Assembly: GCA_001510575.1 (NCBI GenBank)
Contig: LNGK01000008.1
Span: forward strand, 5,156,981-5,220,980
Reading direction: 5' to 3'
Length of the DNA stretch: 64,000 nt
Source of the DNA: Knoxdaviesia capensis
Lineage: Eukaryota > Ascomycota > Sordariomycetes > Microascales > Gondwanamycetaceae
Part shown: one piece after another, positions 11,301 to 22,300 of the stretch
Layout of the letters: every line of letters begins with the position of its first letter
How positions within the stretch are numbered: the stretch's first letter is position 1
The notes under the pieces: generated by a model
The model's input: the letters and a program-made list of their open reading frames with translations, nothing else
What the model was told of the DNA's origin: nothing
The model's database searches: none
Program-made: the position numbers and the translations under genes

Positions 11301-13539
11301 ACGGGATTCCCGAAGAGGTGGACGAGACAGACCGATCAAGCTCAATGCATAGAGTTACTGAACAGGAGTGTGCATCCGAGGTTCCGTTGGACCAGCCAAC
11401 ATGACATTGAACACCGACCGGCCGAAGGAAGCCATGGTACCCCCCTCCGATATCAGTCCATGGAAGGATCATCTCTACACCCATCATATTGATGTCACGA
11501 TGCTACGCCGCATATTCAACGTCGTCGTCCGTTCACAGCCACGTCCGGGAGCACGCGGAAAGTTTGTCGATTGATTGTGCATATACATAGAACAGTACAG
11601 GTACAAGCCATGTACATGGCCACATGTACCGAATACACAAGTGGAAACTGGATCTGGACCGGATGACCGTGCATGAAGAACAAATTAGGCCGGGCACTAT
11701 GGGCGGGCGTGTGTGTGATACTCCGGCCTAGGTGCCTTTCGATACAACCAATAAGACGCCGGGCTGACGGATTCCCGACTACCAGTGGACTTCTGCGTGG
11801 AGGGGGGGTGTATGCCCGATATAACAAGTTGGTCAGAGAGACGAATGCCGGAAGCCGCCCGGAAGATCCAACATGTGATACTGAGATATAGAGAGATGTG
11901 AGAAAGAGGGGATCTCAGCGTATCGGCAGTATGCGTAAACGCGTGGAGATCCGTGCTGCAAAGTGCCGTGTAAGTGGTGAGGATTATATGTCAGAGAGAT
12001 CGAGAGAGTGGGAGAGCGGTAGGGTCCACACCGCCCCAAGCGGGCGTTACTGAAAAGAGAGAAAAGGTGCCATTCCCTTGCTCTGATAGAAGTAGGGCTG
12101 GCATCAGGTGAGAGGTCATCGGGAGAGAGACCCAAAAAGGAAACAATAAGTAACGGGCCCCAGTTCAAAAAGATCCATGGAAGATTGCGCCGATGTCGCA
12201 TTGGGAAAAAAGCAGAATACCGCGTGCACGGCTTATTCCAACGGAACCAGGGGTCGAAGACGCCCGTTCCGTTTTTGCTTCCCCTCCTCTCTATTTGAAA
12301 GAAATAGAAAGAAAAGGAAAAGACCAAGAGCATCCACTTCAGCCCAGTCTGCCATGCAAAGTCTGGTCTTTGTAGTGCATTACCTTGTTCTGTTCGTCAA
12401 AGAGTTTGGCCGCGTAGTGGTTGCCAGCCCTTAATTAGTTCCCGTGTATCGCCGATTCCTGATTGCTTCGTCCGCTTCTCCCGTTTTTGCGATTATTTTA
12501 TTTGAATTTATTTTTCAATTTAAAAAGTACTGCCGGGTCTTCCTAGAACACGAGGCTGTATGAGGTGCAGTTCCCTTCCCCGGGCGCTTATGGGTGGGTG
12601 GTCATGAAATGCTATAGGAGGAGGGGGGCCGTCCAGCCCTATATCATCCAGGCTGTGCTTACTTCTTGCTTTCGATCCCCCAGGCGTGCTTATCCTCGGA
12701 CTTTTGCGCTTGATCTGGCATAGCCCCCTACCCACGTTGTCACGTTGGTACGTTGAAGAGGGCTGACCCTCGGCTTACATGCATCTATCGGAGATGGTGT
12801 CACTGCAATCTCTGCGGTCTGCCTTGATAGGCCTGTGCTGTTGGATGTTATATTACATATTTCATGATCCGGCAACTGCTTCCACGGCTCGCTTCTCCTG
12901 CATCATATATCACCGCCTCGATGATATAGTGTAACCACTCTACATACAATGAAGACTGTAAGAAAGTGCCTTTTTGGTTCGCGGCGTTGCAATTAGCCAA
13001 GACATGGCCAGGAATCCTTGCACCCTTCCACATTTGGTCGGCTGTTCCAAGGAAACAAAAAAGACCGGCCGTGCTGTAGTTGCTTCGTTGGAGAGGGGAA
13101 GAAGAAGCACTCTGCAGGTGATCTAGAACATCCATCGGAGTGAGAACTAGCCGGGAAGAAGAGACAAAAAGCCGGATCACCTGGGAATCCATGGAATACG
13201 CGAGCAAATTGACCTTGAGGCACAGACACGGACCAGTGATAGCCCGTTATTTGTGATGCCGTCGGAATACGACTCTGTGCCCTCGGCGCATGCATGGCAG
13301 GATGACGACCTTTCCAAAAAAAAAAAAAAAAACCACGAAGATGTCGATGAAGGTGTTCTGATAGACTGCAATGTCTTCCGAGACTCCGTTGGGGCCCGGG
13401 ATTCGCACCCCTACTCCCAATTCCTACACCCTCGGCGTGTATCTCTGGCCGTCTCAATGTTCACTGGCTGCCTCTCGGCCTCTGTAACCATGGATGCGCG
13501 AGATAGTCTCGAGAGACTGTCGCCCTCTCATCCCCTTCC

Positions 13540-13660
13540 ACCGTCAACAGAAAGACCTGGCTTTGTTCCCTTCTTCTCCCCATTCTTGGACTCAGCCCTT
13601 TCTGGCTCTCTCTCCTCCTGCTCACCTCACCACCGAGAGTCCTCCGCCGTCTCTCACTAC
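13540..13660 (+). promoter_or_regulatory. CT-rich leader of the small secreted-protein gene
   Basis: A pyrimidine-rich stretch runs up to the start codon at 13669, like those in front of the genes at 11068 and 16141. The start context is AGCC-ATG-A. Confidence 0.4.
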
Positions 13661-13668
13661 AAGCAGCC

Positions 13669-14490
13669 ATGAAGCTATCTGTGATCCTCACGCTCGTCTG
13701 GTCCCTCGTCGGCGTCCAGGCCGTCAACTACCGCCACTGTCTCGACCGGCTCTGGCTCTTCCAGGCGTACCGCGTCGACCAGCTCCGCCCGGAACGGGAC
13801 CGCAACATCGGCTACGGCTGCTCAAACTGGAACCCGCAAACGAAGAACTGCGACTCAAACGACTGGATCCCGTGCACAGGCGAGATCCTCAACGACGGCA
13901 GCTGCACGCTGATCGAGTTCCTCGACTTCATCGACGAGGTCGGCAACCGCGAGTTCATGGCGAACCACTACGACCTGACGCCCGACATCCCGTCGACCAC
14001 GCGCGCCATGCAGCAGGCCGGCGCGTGTGGCGGCCCGCTGCGCACCTACAACATCTACCGCGGCCTCGGCGACAACTTCTTCCAGCTGATCGAGAAGGTG
14101 TCGTCCGACACCGTCAAGACCTACCGCGATCCCCGCTTCAACGCCGACGTCACCGCCAACCAGCCGTTGTTCGACCACGCCAACGACGCGCTCGCCCGCT
14201 ATCACGAGTCCCGCCAGGCCGATATGTGGCCGTCGCTCCATGCCGAGCTGCAGGCGGACAGCCGCATCCGTGGGTTGACCATGCACACGCTGCAAATTCC
14301 CATCTCCAACGAGCCGATCTTCGACTCGACCAGGACCTATGCCGAGGCCGGAAATCTGGAATTCGCCGTCAAGGAGACCGTCAATGAATTCAACACCAAG
14401 ATGGCTAGAACCCATTACAATCCCATCCAGGCACTTGAGCTGGCTAGACAACGGACAATGGAATCTCACTCGGTGTTCTGCCCGATATAA
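13669..14490 (+). CDS. Small secreted cysteine-containing protein, family not recognised
   Basis: An intron-free frame encodes 273 residues with a clear signal peptide (MKLSVILTLVWSLVGVQA, cleavage near 18/19). The mature part has seven cysteines clustered towards both ends, a CLDRLWLFQAYRVDQL segment right after the leader, and a mixed acidic/basic core without long hydrophobic segments, so it should be soluble and secreted. I cannot assign a Pfam family. The start has a good context, and the high G+C at third codon positions matches the neighbouring secreted genes. It lies on the same strand as the glucanase gene, 1.65 kb upstream, and is divergent from the LysM-WSC gene. By position it is a candidate accessory, cargo or protective subunit of the glucanase-toxin-like protein; that role is inference only. 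Confidence 0.88.
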   Translation: MKLSVILTLVWSLVGVQAVNYRHCLDRLWLFQAYRVDQLRPERDRNIGYGCSNWNPQTKNCDSNDWIPCTGEILNDGSCTLIEFLDFIDEVGNREFMANHYDLTPDIPSTTRAMQQAGACGGPLRTYNIYRGLGDNFFQLIEKVSSDTVKTYRDPRFNADVTANQPLFDHANDALARYHESRQADMWPSLHAELQADSRIRGLTMHTLQIPISNEPIFDSTRTYAEAGNLEFAVKETVNEFNTKMARTHYNPIQALELARQRTMESHSVFCPI

Positions 14491-15388
14491 AGTTGGAGGG
14501 GTGTTATTAGGGCTTAGGGCTGCATGTTGGCTGGTTGGGTTCGAAGAAGTGCGTGGGAGGAGAGATCATCGTCAACTGTAGTTCCACTGCTGCATATATT
14601 TCGTGTTTACTATTTTGTGTGCCAGTCTGATACTTTGCTTGTATCTCTCTTTCTCTTTCTCGATCTATCTTCTTTTTTTTCTTCTTCATATTCTCTTCTT
14701 TTAATTTCTGGATGCGCCCGCGGCTGCAATTTTTGATACTGTCCCCTCCTCTGCCGTCCGTGTAAGTCGGAATTGAATTGACTGGGCCGTGAAGCCTCCC
14801 CTTGTGCCTCTCAGGACATTGCACCGCAGTAAGCTGTAGAAAGAATTAATCCGATTGATCCTACTCTACTCTGCAACACTGAAGAAAAGAAACGCCCAGA
14901 ACACGGCAGTAGAGTGGTTTTAATCTCCTCAGCTCACTGCCTCGCAATCAAAACGAGGCTGACTGCAGCACATGGCCCCATCATATCACTGCCCGCCCGT
15001 CCCCCAAGCAAAGACCGAACAACAAGCGGGATCCTGCAACCAAAAAATAAGGAAGTCTGCGGGGCCCTCAAACATTCAATATGCGATCCCGCCCGTCCCA
15101 GCCCTCCCAAGAAGAGGGCGGAGAAAACAGAAGAACAACCCTGCAGCGTGCAGATTATCCTCTGTAGGGTCGCATTGAGGAGAACGCCTGGTAGCCTTAG
15201 CCGGGACCACTCATGCCTGGACAGTTTGGATCCCACCCCCTATTCGTCACAAAAGTCTTTTCCCACAGTGAATCCGCCGAAATCACATACCAAGAAACGG
15301 CCGAATTTGGAGCTGCAGGCACGGCTTCCTCCGACCAACCAGCCAACATGCGGACTTCTCCACAGTCCTTCCAGCAATCCGTGCGCCG

Positions 15389-15415
15389 TCACACACACAC
15401 ACACACACACACACA
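15389..15415. repeat. (AC)n microsatellite
   Basis: About 13 uninterrupted AC units in the intergenic DNA upstream of the GH55 gene. Confidence 0.93.
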
Positions 15416-15975
15416 GCGTATCTCCTAGCGTGAGCCATGATTTTCCGTTGTCTATCCTCAGCGGGCAAAGTCCGATACCCGATGGCTGCTTGAAGAAGGC
15501 CGATCCAGTTTCCCGCGTCTGCCTGCCTAAGGAGTGCGTGGCACAGGGGTCCGGATGACGGACGATGGGCCAGACAGGAACAGAGATAGAGTGAGAGAGG
15601 GAAGAGGTTAAGGTACTTCGCGTGGATGTCGTCGAGGTACCGATACATGGCCGGCTCTCGTTTGCGCTGGGCCTTGGGACTCACCCACAAGTCATGCTCA
15701 ACTTTGGGAACTTACACCAACATAAGCGATGCCATGGGACCATAAGCACAACTGCCGGATCCGAAGAGGAGAGTTCAGTACGAATGTACAGGCGGAGCGA
15801 TGCAATGCCGAGGAGAAAGGCGGACCAGCAGGACGCTTGTCGAGATTGATGAACAAGGCATTGGGTGCGTGTGTGTCGGAGGCGTGGACGACAAACGTGT
15901 TCCAACAGGGCAGACTGGACATATCTTGTAGACTGGCCGTGAGTATCAGCTCCAGACACTCCCCCCGTCCCATCT

Positions 15976-16080
15976 CTTATACAGTTTTCTCTTCTTTCTT
16001 TCTTTCCTTCTTTCTTCCCTTCTTCCGCTTGCATCTTCTTCCTCCAAGCAAGCCTCTCAGACTCTTCTCTCGTTCTGTTG
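15976..16080 (+). promoter_or_regulatory. CT-rich leader of the GH55 fusion gene
   Basis: A near-continuous pyrimidine tract (TTCTTTC-type repeats) lies 60-165 bases before the start codon, with CTTATACAG just before it near 15976. It matches the CT-rich leaders of the two neighbouring secreted genes. Confidence 0.4.
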
Positions 16081-16140
16081 ATGGGTGCTGCTTGTGTATG
16101 ACTTGTGCTTTGCATTGTTTTCTTCATCCACACTTCCATA

Positions 16141-19100
16141 ATGCGTCTTCTAGAGCTTGCTGGCTCTTCACTGCTGGCAGTCCTGCTGCTGCCAGCAGGA
16201 GTCTGTGCCAGCTTTGACTGGGGCCTGCACTCCCGCGTAGTGGCCAATTCCACCGGCGAGGGTGAGTATCTCTGCGGGACATCTGATATATGGAAGATCA
16301 CAAAACTAACAAGCTGTGTCCATCTAGGTGTTGATGCGCTGGACTTCGCCGCCGGCAAGTTCATGGAACAGTGGCTGGCCGACCACCCCGAGCTGTACAA
16401 CCAGCCGGGCGTGCTCAACGAGATGCTCGAACAGACCAACCACTTCAAGGACATGGTGCGCAGCCCCGCGCTGCGCAAGCGCCGACTTTTTGCCAAGCGC
16501 ACGGCCGAGGCCGAGCAGGTCGTGGAGGCCCCGCGCACCCCGCGGCTCAAGCGCGCGCTCGCCTCTCGCAACGGCAACCTCACCATCGAGGACGCGCGCA
16601 AGCTGGTCAAGGCCGCGCAGCTCGAGGCCAGCGCGCGCAACCGCGAGCGCTTCGACAACCCGCGTCTGAACGACTACTATAACCACCTGGGCAAGCGTGA
16701 CGCCGTGCGCGCGCGCGCTGAGGACCTCGCGCCGTTCAAGATCAACAAGACGGTCGCGGACGCTGCTGCGCTGGTGGCTGAGGCCGATGCCGCCATCGAC
16801 CCGCCGGATCTGGACTACTCCAAGTACAAGATCCCCGACGTGCTGAAGAACGTGGTCCCGGCCGACGAGGCCGAGGTGCCCGACCTGCCGGCGGACTTTG
16901 TGGACATCAACGCCATGCTGACCGCTCGCCAGTCTGGCGATACCTTCTGGATGGCCCACATCGACCACGAGGGCACCGTTCCGTATGGCGGCAATAGCAG
17001 CTATAAAGTGTTCCGAAATGTGAAGGACTTCGGCGCTCGGGGAGACGGTTCGACCGATGACACGGAGGCCATCAACCGTGCAATTTCTTCCGGTGGCCGG
17101 TGTGGTGAGAACTGCGGATCTTCGACCATTACTCCGGCTTTGGTGTATTTCCCTCCCGGAGTGTACATCGTCAGCTCATCGATTATTGCTTACTACAACA
17201 CCCAGATGGTGGGATCGGTAAGTTGTGTTCTGGTTCCTTCCGTGTGTCGTTCCTCCTTCGCTCTTGCCGATGCCAGGCTTCGGCGTGATATGTCCCGTGA
17301 CATCATTCTGTTTCACTTGTTCTCCTCTCTTTGCCTTGAACTTCGGACTTCCACCGCCTTGGACACGTTTGGCTAACATGAGCACATTCAACAGGCAACA
17401 AACCGGCCCGTCCTGAGAGCCGCGCAGTCCTTTGTTGGACTCGGCGTGGTGTCTTCCGATGTGTATATTGACGGAGGCGGCGGATCGCAATGGTACATCA
17501 ACCAGGTAAGATATCAGCGCCCGCTTTACTCAGTACGTATTTTGAGGCGATATGATATACTCTAACACTGATGCCATGACCACAGAGCAATTTCCTCCGC
17601 CAAATGCGCAACTTCATCGTGGATGTCAGCCAGGTCGATGTTCGTGATGTCTGCGGAGTCCACTGGCAAGTCGCCCAGGCCACCAGCTTGGAGTACGTTG
17701 ACTTTATCCAGCGTGCTGATACCGACCAGGTCGGAATCTGTGAGTTTTGGTAGTATAATGCTCTTTGCTTAAGAAACTCATATACTGACTTGTTTGCTCA
17801 TAGTTGCCGAGAACGGAAGCGGAGGTTTCATGTCCAACCTGAATTTCTTCTCGGGCGGCATCGGTATTCAGTGTAAGTTGAACTGTCCATAGCAGTGTCT
17901 TGATTGTGATACGGGTACTAACCTGACACCATTCTACAGGCGGAAACCAGCAGTTCACCACCCGCAACTTCATCTTCATCGGCTGCAGAACCGCCATCCA
18001 GCTGCTGTGGGATTGGGGCTGGACCTGGAAGTCGATCACCATCTTCGACGCAACTTACGGCGTGGAGATGGCGACCGACTATAAGGGTGGATCCATCCTG
18101 TTCGTGGACGGCATTATGTGGAATGTCGGCACCGGCTTCCAGATCAACACTCCGCGCGGCGGAACTGTCGACGAGCAGTTTTCAATCAACATCCAGAACC
18201 TGTTCCTTGAGGGTGTGGGCCAGACTGTCAACCACGTTTCCTCTGGTCAGACCCTGGCTGGAGGCTCTCGGACCATTGTGTCGTGGGTTCTTGGAAAGGT
18301 CTACGATGCTGCCCACCCCAGCGGCTTCTTCCAGAACGGTGCTGCTCTTGCTAGAGTCCACCCAACAAACACCCCGTTGACCGGTCCTAACGGCGGCTAC
18401 TTCACCCAGTCGAAGCCGCAGTATCAGAACTGGCCCGCCGATGCCTTTGTTAGTGCCAAGATTATTGCAAAAGGTATGCTAAAGCCGCTGTGAGGAACAT
18501 TGAGAGGATTTGATGGACTAACTGGGTGACCTATAGGTAACGCTGCTGCCGATGACACCTTTGCGCTTTCTCTGGCCTTGACTATCACGGCATCCGTGGG
18601 AATCCCCCTGTATATCCCGTTCGGCTCTTACATTGTGACTGATACTATCACGGTAAGTATCATGGGTGCTCCTGATTTTGTTCAGTGAGATGTTCGTACT
18701 AATGGAATGCTAGATCCCCCCTGGAGCCGTCATTGTTGGAGAGTGCTGGACTCAAATTGTGGCCAAAGGCTCGGTAAGTGCAGGCCATGCGAATCCATTC
18801 GATGTATCGGAACCTACTAATACTATAGCAGAAGTTTTCAAATATGCGCCAACCTACCCCTATGATAAAGGTCGGCGACAAGGAAGTCAGCGGAACCGTG
18901 CAAATCCAAGACGTGATGTTCACCAATGAGGGAGCTACCGAAGGTTTGGTCCTCATGGAGTGGAACATGGGTGCATCCTCGAAGGGATCTGCTTCGATGT
19001 GGGGTATGTATCGCCGATTCATTGCCGCCGGTTAGTTTTCATGGCTCTCAGGCTAACTGCTTGCTTCTTCATATCTATAGACTCTCATTTCCGTATTGGT

Positions 19101-21195
19101 GGAGCTAAAGGCTCCCGGCTGCAGGTTGCTGATTGCCCCAAGTTGACCGGCAGCGTCAACAAGAACTGCATTGCGGGAGCCCTCATGATGCATATCACGA
19201 AGCACGCGTCGGCCTATCTTGAAAACGTGTGGCTGTGGGTGGCTGACCATGACCTGGACAGCGGTGTGGACCAGACGCAGATTGACATCTACGTTGGCCG
19301 TGGCTTACTCGTCGAGTCAAGCCCGGGTCCGGTCTGGCTCTGGGGAACCAGCTCTGAGCACTGTGTTCTCTATCAGTACCAAGTCGTTCTTGGTCTCCAC
19401 GTCTTCATGGGTATGATTCAAACGGAGAGTCCTTACTACCTTCCAACCCCACAAGCACCCACGCCGTTCGAAGACGGCCTGGGCACTTTACTGGCTGATC
19501 CCACCTTCACTGACTGTGCCGGTTCGGCCTCTAATCCCCACTGCAAGGCGGCCTGGGGACTACGCTTGATCGCCAGTACCAACGTTCACATTCTTGGAGC
19601 GGGCCTGTATAACTGGTTCCAGGACTACACCCAAGGGTGCTTGGCTACTCAGTCCTGCCAGCAACGGGTGGCGGAGATTAGCGAGTGTGGAAACGTCTGG
19701 CTGTACAATCTCTATGTTATTGGAACCCAGGAGATGATCAACTGGAAGAACTTTCAGGTCCCTGACCGGGTGTATCTGGCCAGCGCAAACACCAACCAAG
19801 GAGAACACCCCTACACAACTATCATTAACGCATGGCTCTTGGCATCGACTGGCTCGTAAGTTCCCTTATCTCCAGGTATTCCGAGATATGAGCATATACT
19901 AACAGGCCCAACCCTAAAACAGTGCTGGTGGCCTCGATAAGGATGTTTTCTTGGGAGACCCCGAGGATGATTCGGGTGAGATCGCCGACGGCATCACCTT
20001 CACCCCAATCTCATGCACAGGATTTTATAGAACGATTGGAGACGTGGAATCTTCGATCAACAACATCAACCCGCTTTGTGCATCAAAGTACTTGGCCCAG
20101 GTCCACAAAACCACCATTAGCAAGGCCCTGACGGACTATGACACCATTATGAACGATGACTACGACAGAAAGTTCACAAAGTACGCGTCCGCTGTTGCGA
20201 AGCAGGCGCCCTTTGCCATCCAGAAGTGGATGTCCGAGGCCCAGAAAAACGGCTTCTTCTCATGCACACAGTCGCTCTACCGTCAGTGCTGCTTGCAGTG
20301 CTGCGCCCGGTGTGGAAGAAGTTGCCCGGGCAACTGTATCGGCGGGACGTCGTGCAGACCCGGCATGGTGACCGAAGATGTGAACTGCCCGACCAATGTT
20401 CCTCTCAATGCCGGAGACGGATCGACCCTGAACATCACATACACTATCACCAACCAGACCGCCATGGAGCTGTCTCTGGCTGAGCAGGGAATCGAGCGGT
20501 CGTGGGTGACCTTTGGCCGCAAGCTGATCTACATCAACCCCCGCTGCTACAAACCGCGCGGCAACTCCGACTGCGATGAGGACGACTTCAGCTTTTGGTA
20601 CGGATATCCGCTACTCTCGAACGTGGTGGTGACCAACCCGAAGGACGGCATCGAAGCCGCGCGCGGCCAGCTGGACAAGCTGCTGATCTCGATTGACGCG
20701 TCGCTGGAGGGTGTCGGCGACGCCGCGTTCGACACGGAAGGCTACTCGTCCATCCCATCGCTACTAGCCAACGAATCCGTGAGCAACATGCAAGCAGTAC
20801 TGGACGCGTACGACGACATCGTCGAATCCGAACGCAAATCCATCATCCTTCTCTTCGTCATGGCGTTCGTGTTCCTCATCCCCGTGCTCGGCGAGCTGGC
20901 CGGCGCGGTCGGGTTCGCGGCCACGCGCGCCATCCTGGTGATGCTGGGCGAGCTCGGCGGCGCGGGCCTGGCGGTGTACGACGCCGTCGAGGACCCGTCC
21001 AACGGCGCCGCGCTGTTCTTCGACCTGCTGACATCGTTGCTGGGCGCGCGGGGCGGGCGCACGCACACGCCCGCAGAGGTCGCGACTGCATCCAGGCGTA
21101 TACCGGACAACGACCTGGCGAAAATGCCGGCTATCAAAACGAACTACGACCGCATCGTCAGTGTGCGGGACCGTGCTTCGTGCCGGCTTCTCTAA
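16141..21195 (+). CDS. GH55 beta-1,3-glucanase fused to killer-toxin-like C-terminal module
   Basis: Eleven exons (16141-16261, 16328-17217, 17395-17505, 17586-17739, 17804-17872, 17940-18473, 18537-18652, 18714-18773, 18829-19003, 19081-19855, 19923-21195) total 4278 nt, 1425 residues. Exon 9 could start at 18832. Domains: signal peptide (1-22); charged pro-region with KR sites after residues 98, 116 and 164; GH55 twin beta-helix core (about 268-1000) opening with VFRNVKDFGARGDGSTDD, including HWQVAQATSLEYV and the family signature YLENVWLWVADHDLD (Glu791); a Cys-rich knot (about 1116-1142); then NPKDGIEAARGQLD and a hydrophobic Gly-rich stretch (about 1308-1357). GH55 enzymes are secreted exo-beta-1,3-glucanases of about 750-950 residues. 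The extra 420 C-terminal residues resemble, from memory, the tail of killer-toxin-like GH18 chitinases; I could not align them. Neighbours are the small secreted gene upstream and the LysM-WSC gene. Intron 1 (66 nt) is in frame and stopless. Confidence 0.9.
20832..21000 (+). other. Hydrophobic glycine-rich segment in the GH55 fusion protein
   Basis: About fifty residues (1306-1360) contain two hydrophobic stretches, SIILLFVMAFVFLIPVLGEL and a Gly/Ala-rich helix ending in LAVYDAVEDP. They could insert into or cross a membrane. This is the most toxin-like part of the protein and is absent from ordinary GH55 enzymes. Confidence 0.75.
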
Positions 21196-22300
21196 GTGTG
21201 TCTGTGCAGACAAAGAACTTGCGGTGGACTGTGCTGGGTGTGATGTGATGTGGACGCATTTTGGAATGCGGGTTTGGTGGGAGTGACGGAATTGGAGAGG
21301 CTGTCTGTCTAGTGCTATTCGCCATGTAATCATGGATATATACAAACGACTTTATCAAGTACACAACCTCAGTGTAACACCAACCTCTGACCTTTCTTGG
21401 AGGGAAAGAAACAAGCGGTCAGTGTTCGGAATGCATGTGTGGCGAGAGTTCTAGCAAATCGCGTAAAAGTTCCGTCTGAGGATGCTCCTGCATGTGTGCC
21501 CCCGACGCACAGCATACACACAAGCGCAACAGCGTATACACAAGGGGCAATCTTGGACAGCGACTGACCGCTGGGAGACATGCCAGCAAGTCACGAGCAG
21601 TTGGACAGGTTGCGGCTATCACGGATACTTCATATTGGGAGGAAGAATGATGCGCTATTGATGAGGGAACTAAAGCTACAACAAAACAGAAGAAGACAAA
21701 AAGCCTCGGATCCTAGCCATATCTAGAGAGAGAACACGACAGATAAAAAAAAACAGAAATGAAGAGGAGGAGAAGAGTCGTCTAACAACAACCCAGACCG
21801 CCATTTCACGGTGGTGAACACAGCAGGAGAGGGGAGAGTATCACAAAAACATGCCATCAAAATAAAAGGAGAATAACCAGCAGAAAACCACTCGCTTTGG
21901 GAGATTGGGAGCACAACCCGAAAAGAAGCACGGCGTCGCTGGGGGTGTAACATGTTCGCTTTGACCAGCAACAGAGAAACACAAATACCAGAACTAAACA
22001 GATGGGGGGAATAAAGAATAACGGGGATATGACGCGAGAAGCACAGCATCGGCGAGGCAAACGCAGCACGTAGAGTACTGGACACAAAATAAGAGGAGAG
22101 GGGTTGGGTATAGGGCTGTGCCCCGAGTGTGTATCCAGGTATCCCGGGGGGTGAGTGGAACCGAGCGGCGTGTTAGAGATATAGACGAGGTGGCGTTTGC
22201 CTCTGGCGCGAGGGTGGAACGTTGACAACAAAAGCGGGGATGGAGACAGAGACAGAGAGAGGGGGGGAAGAAAGACGCATGTTTGGTCTTGGAAATCTCA
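21196..22300. other. Intergenic between convergent genes, no gene seen
   Basis: This is shared 3' flank of the GH55 fusion gene (plus) and the Cdc25-like gene (minus). Only short chance frames are present. Confidence 0.6.

Larger units (their letters stand above)
11069..13668. other. Divergent intergenic region between two secreted-protein genes
   Basis: The region holds 2.6 kb between divergent starts and I see no gene in it. Both ends are pyrimidine-rich in the direction of transcription (about 11115-11300 on the minus strand, 13540-13660 on the plus strand), as in the leaders of many filamentous-fungal genes. A poly(A) run lies at 13316-13332. Shared control elements are plausible, but I cannot name a site. 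Confidence 0.5.
14491..16140. other. Intergenic before the GH55 gene
   Basis: No gene seen. A pyrimidine run at 14640-14700 follows the small secreted gene, an AC microsatellite lies at 15389-15415, and 15976-16080 is the CT-rich leader of the next gene. Confidence 0.55.

Noticed and set aside
15681..16658. 325-codon minus-strand frame across the start of the GH55 gene
   Set aside because: It is antisense to a well-supported spliced gene with signal peptide and domain; Ser/Arg-rich shadow.
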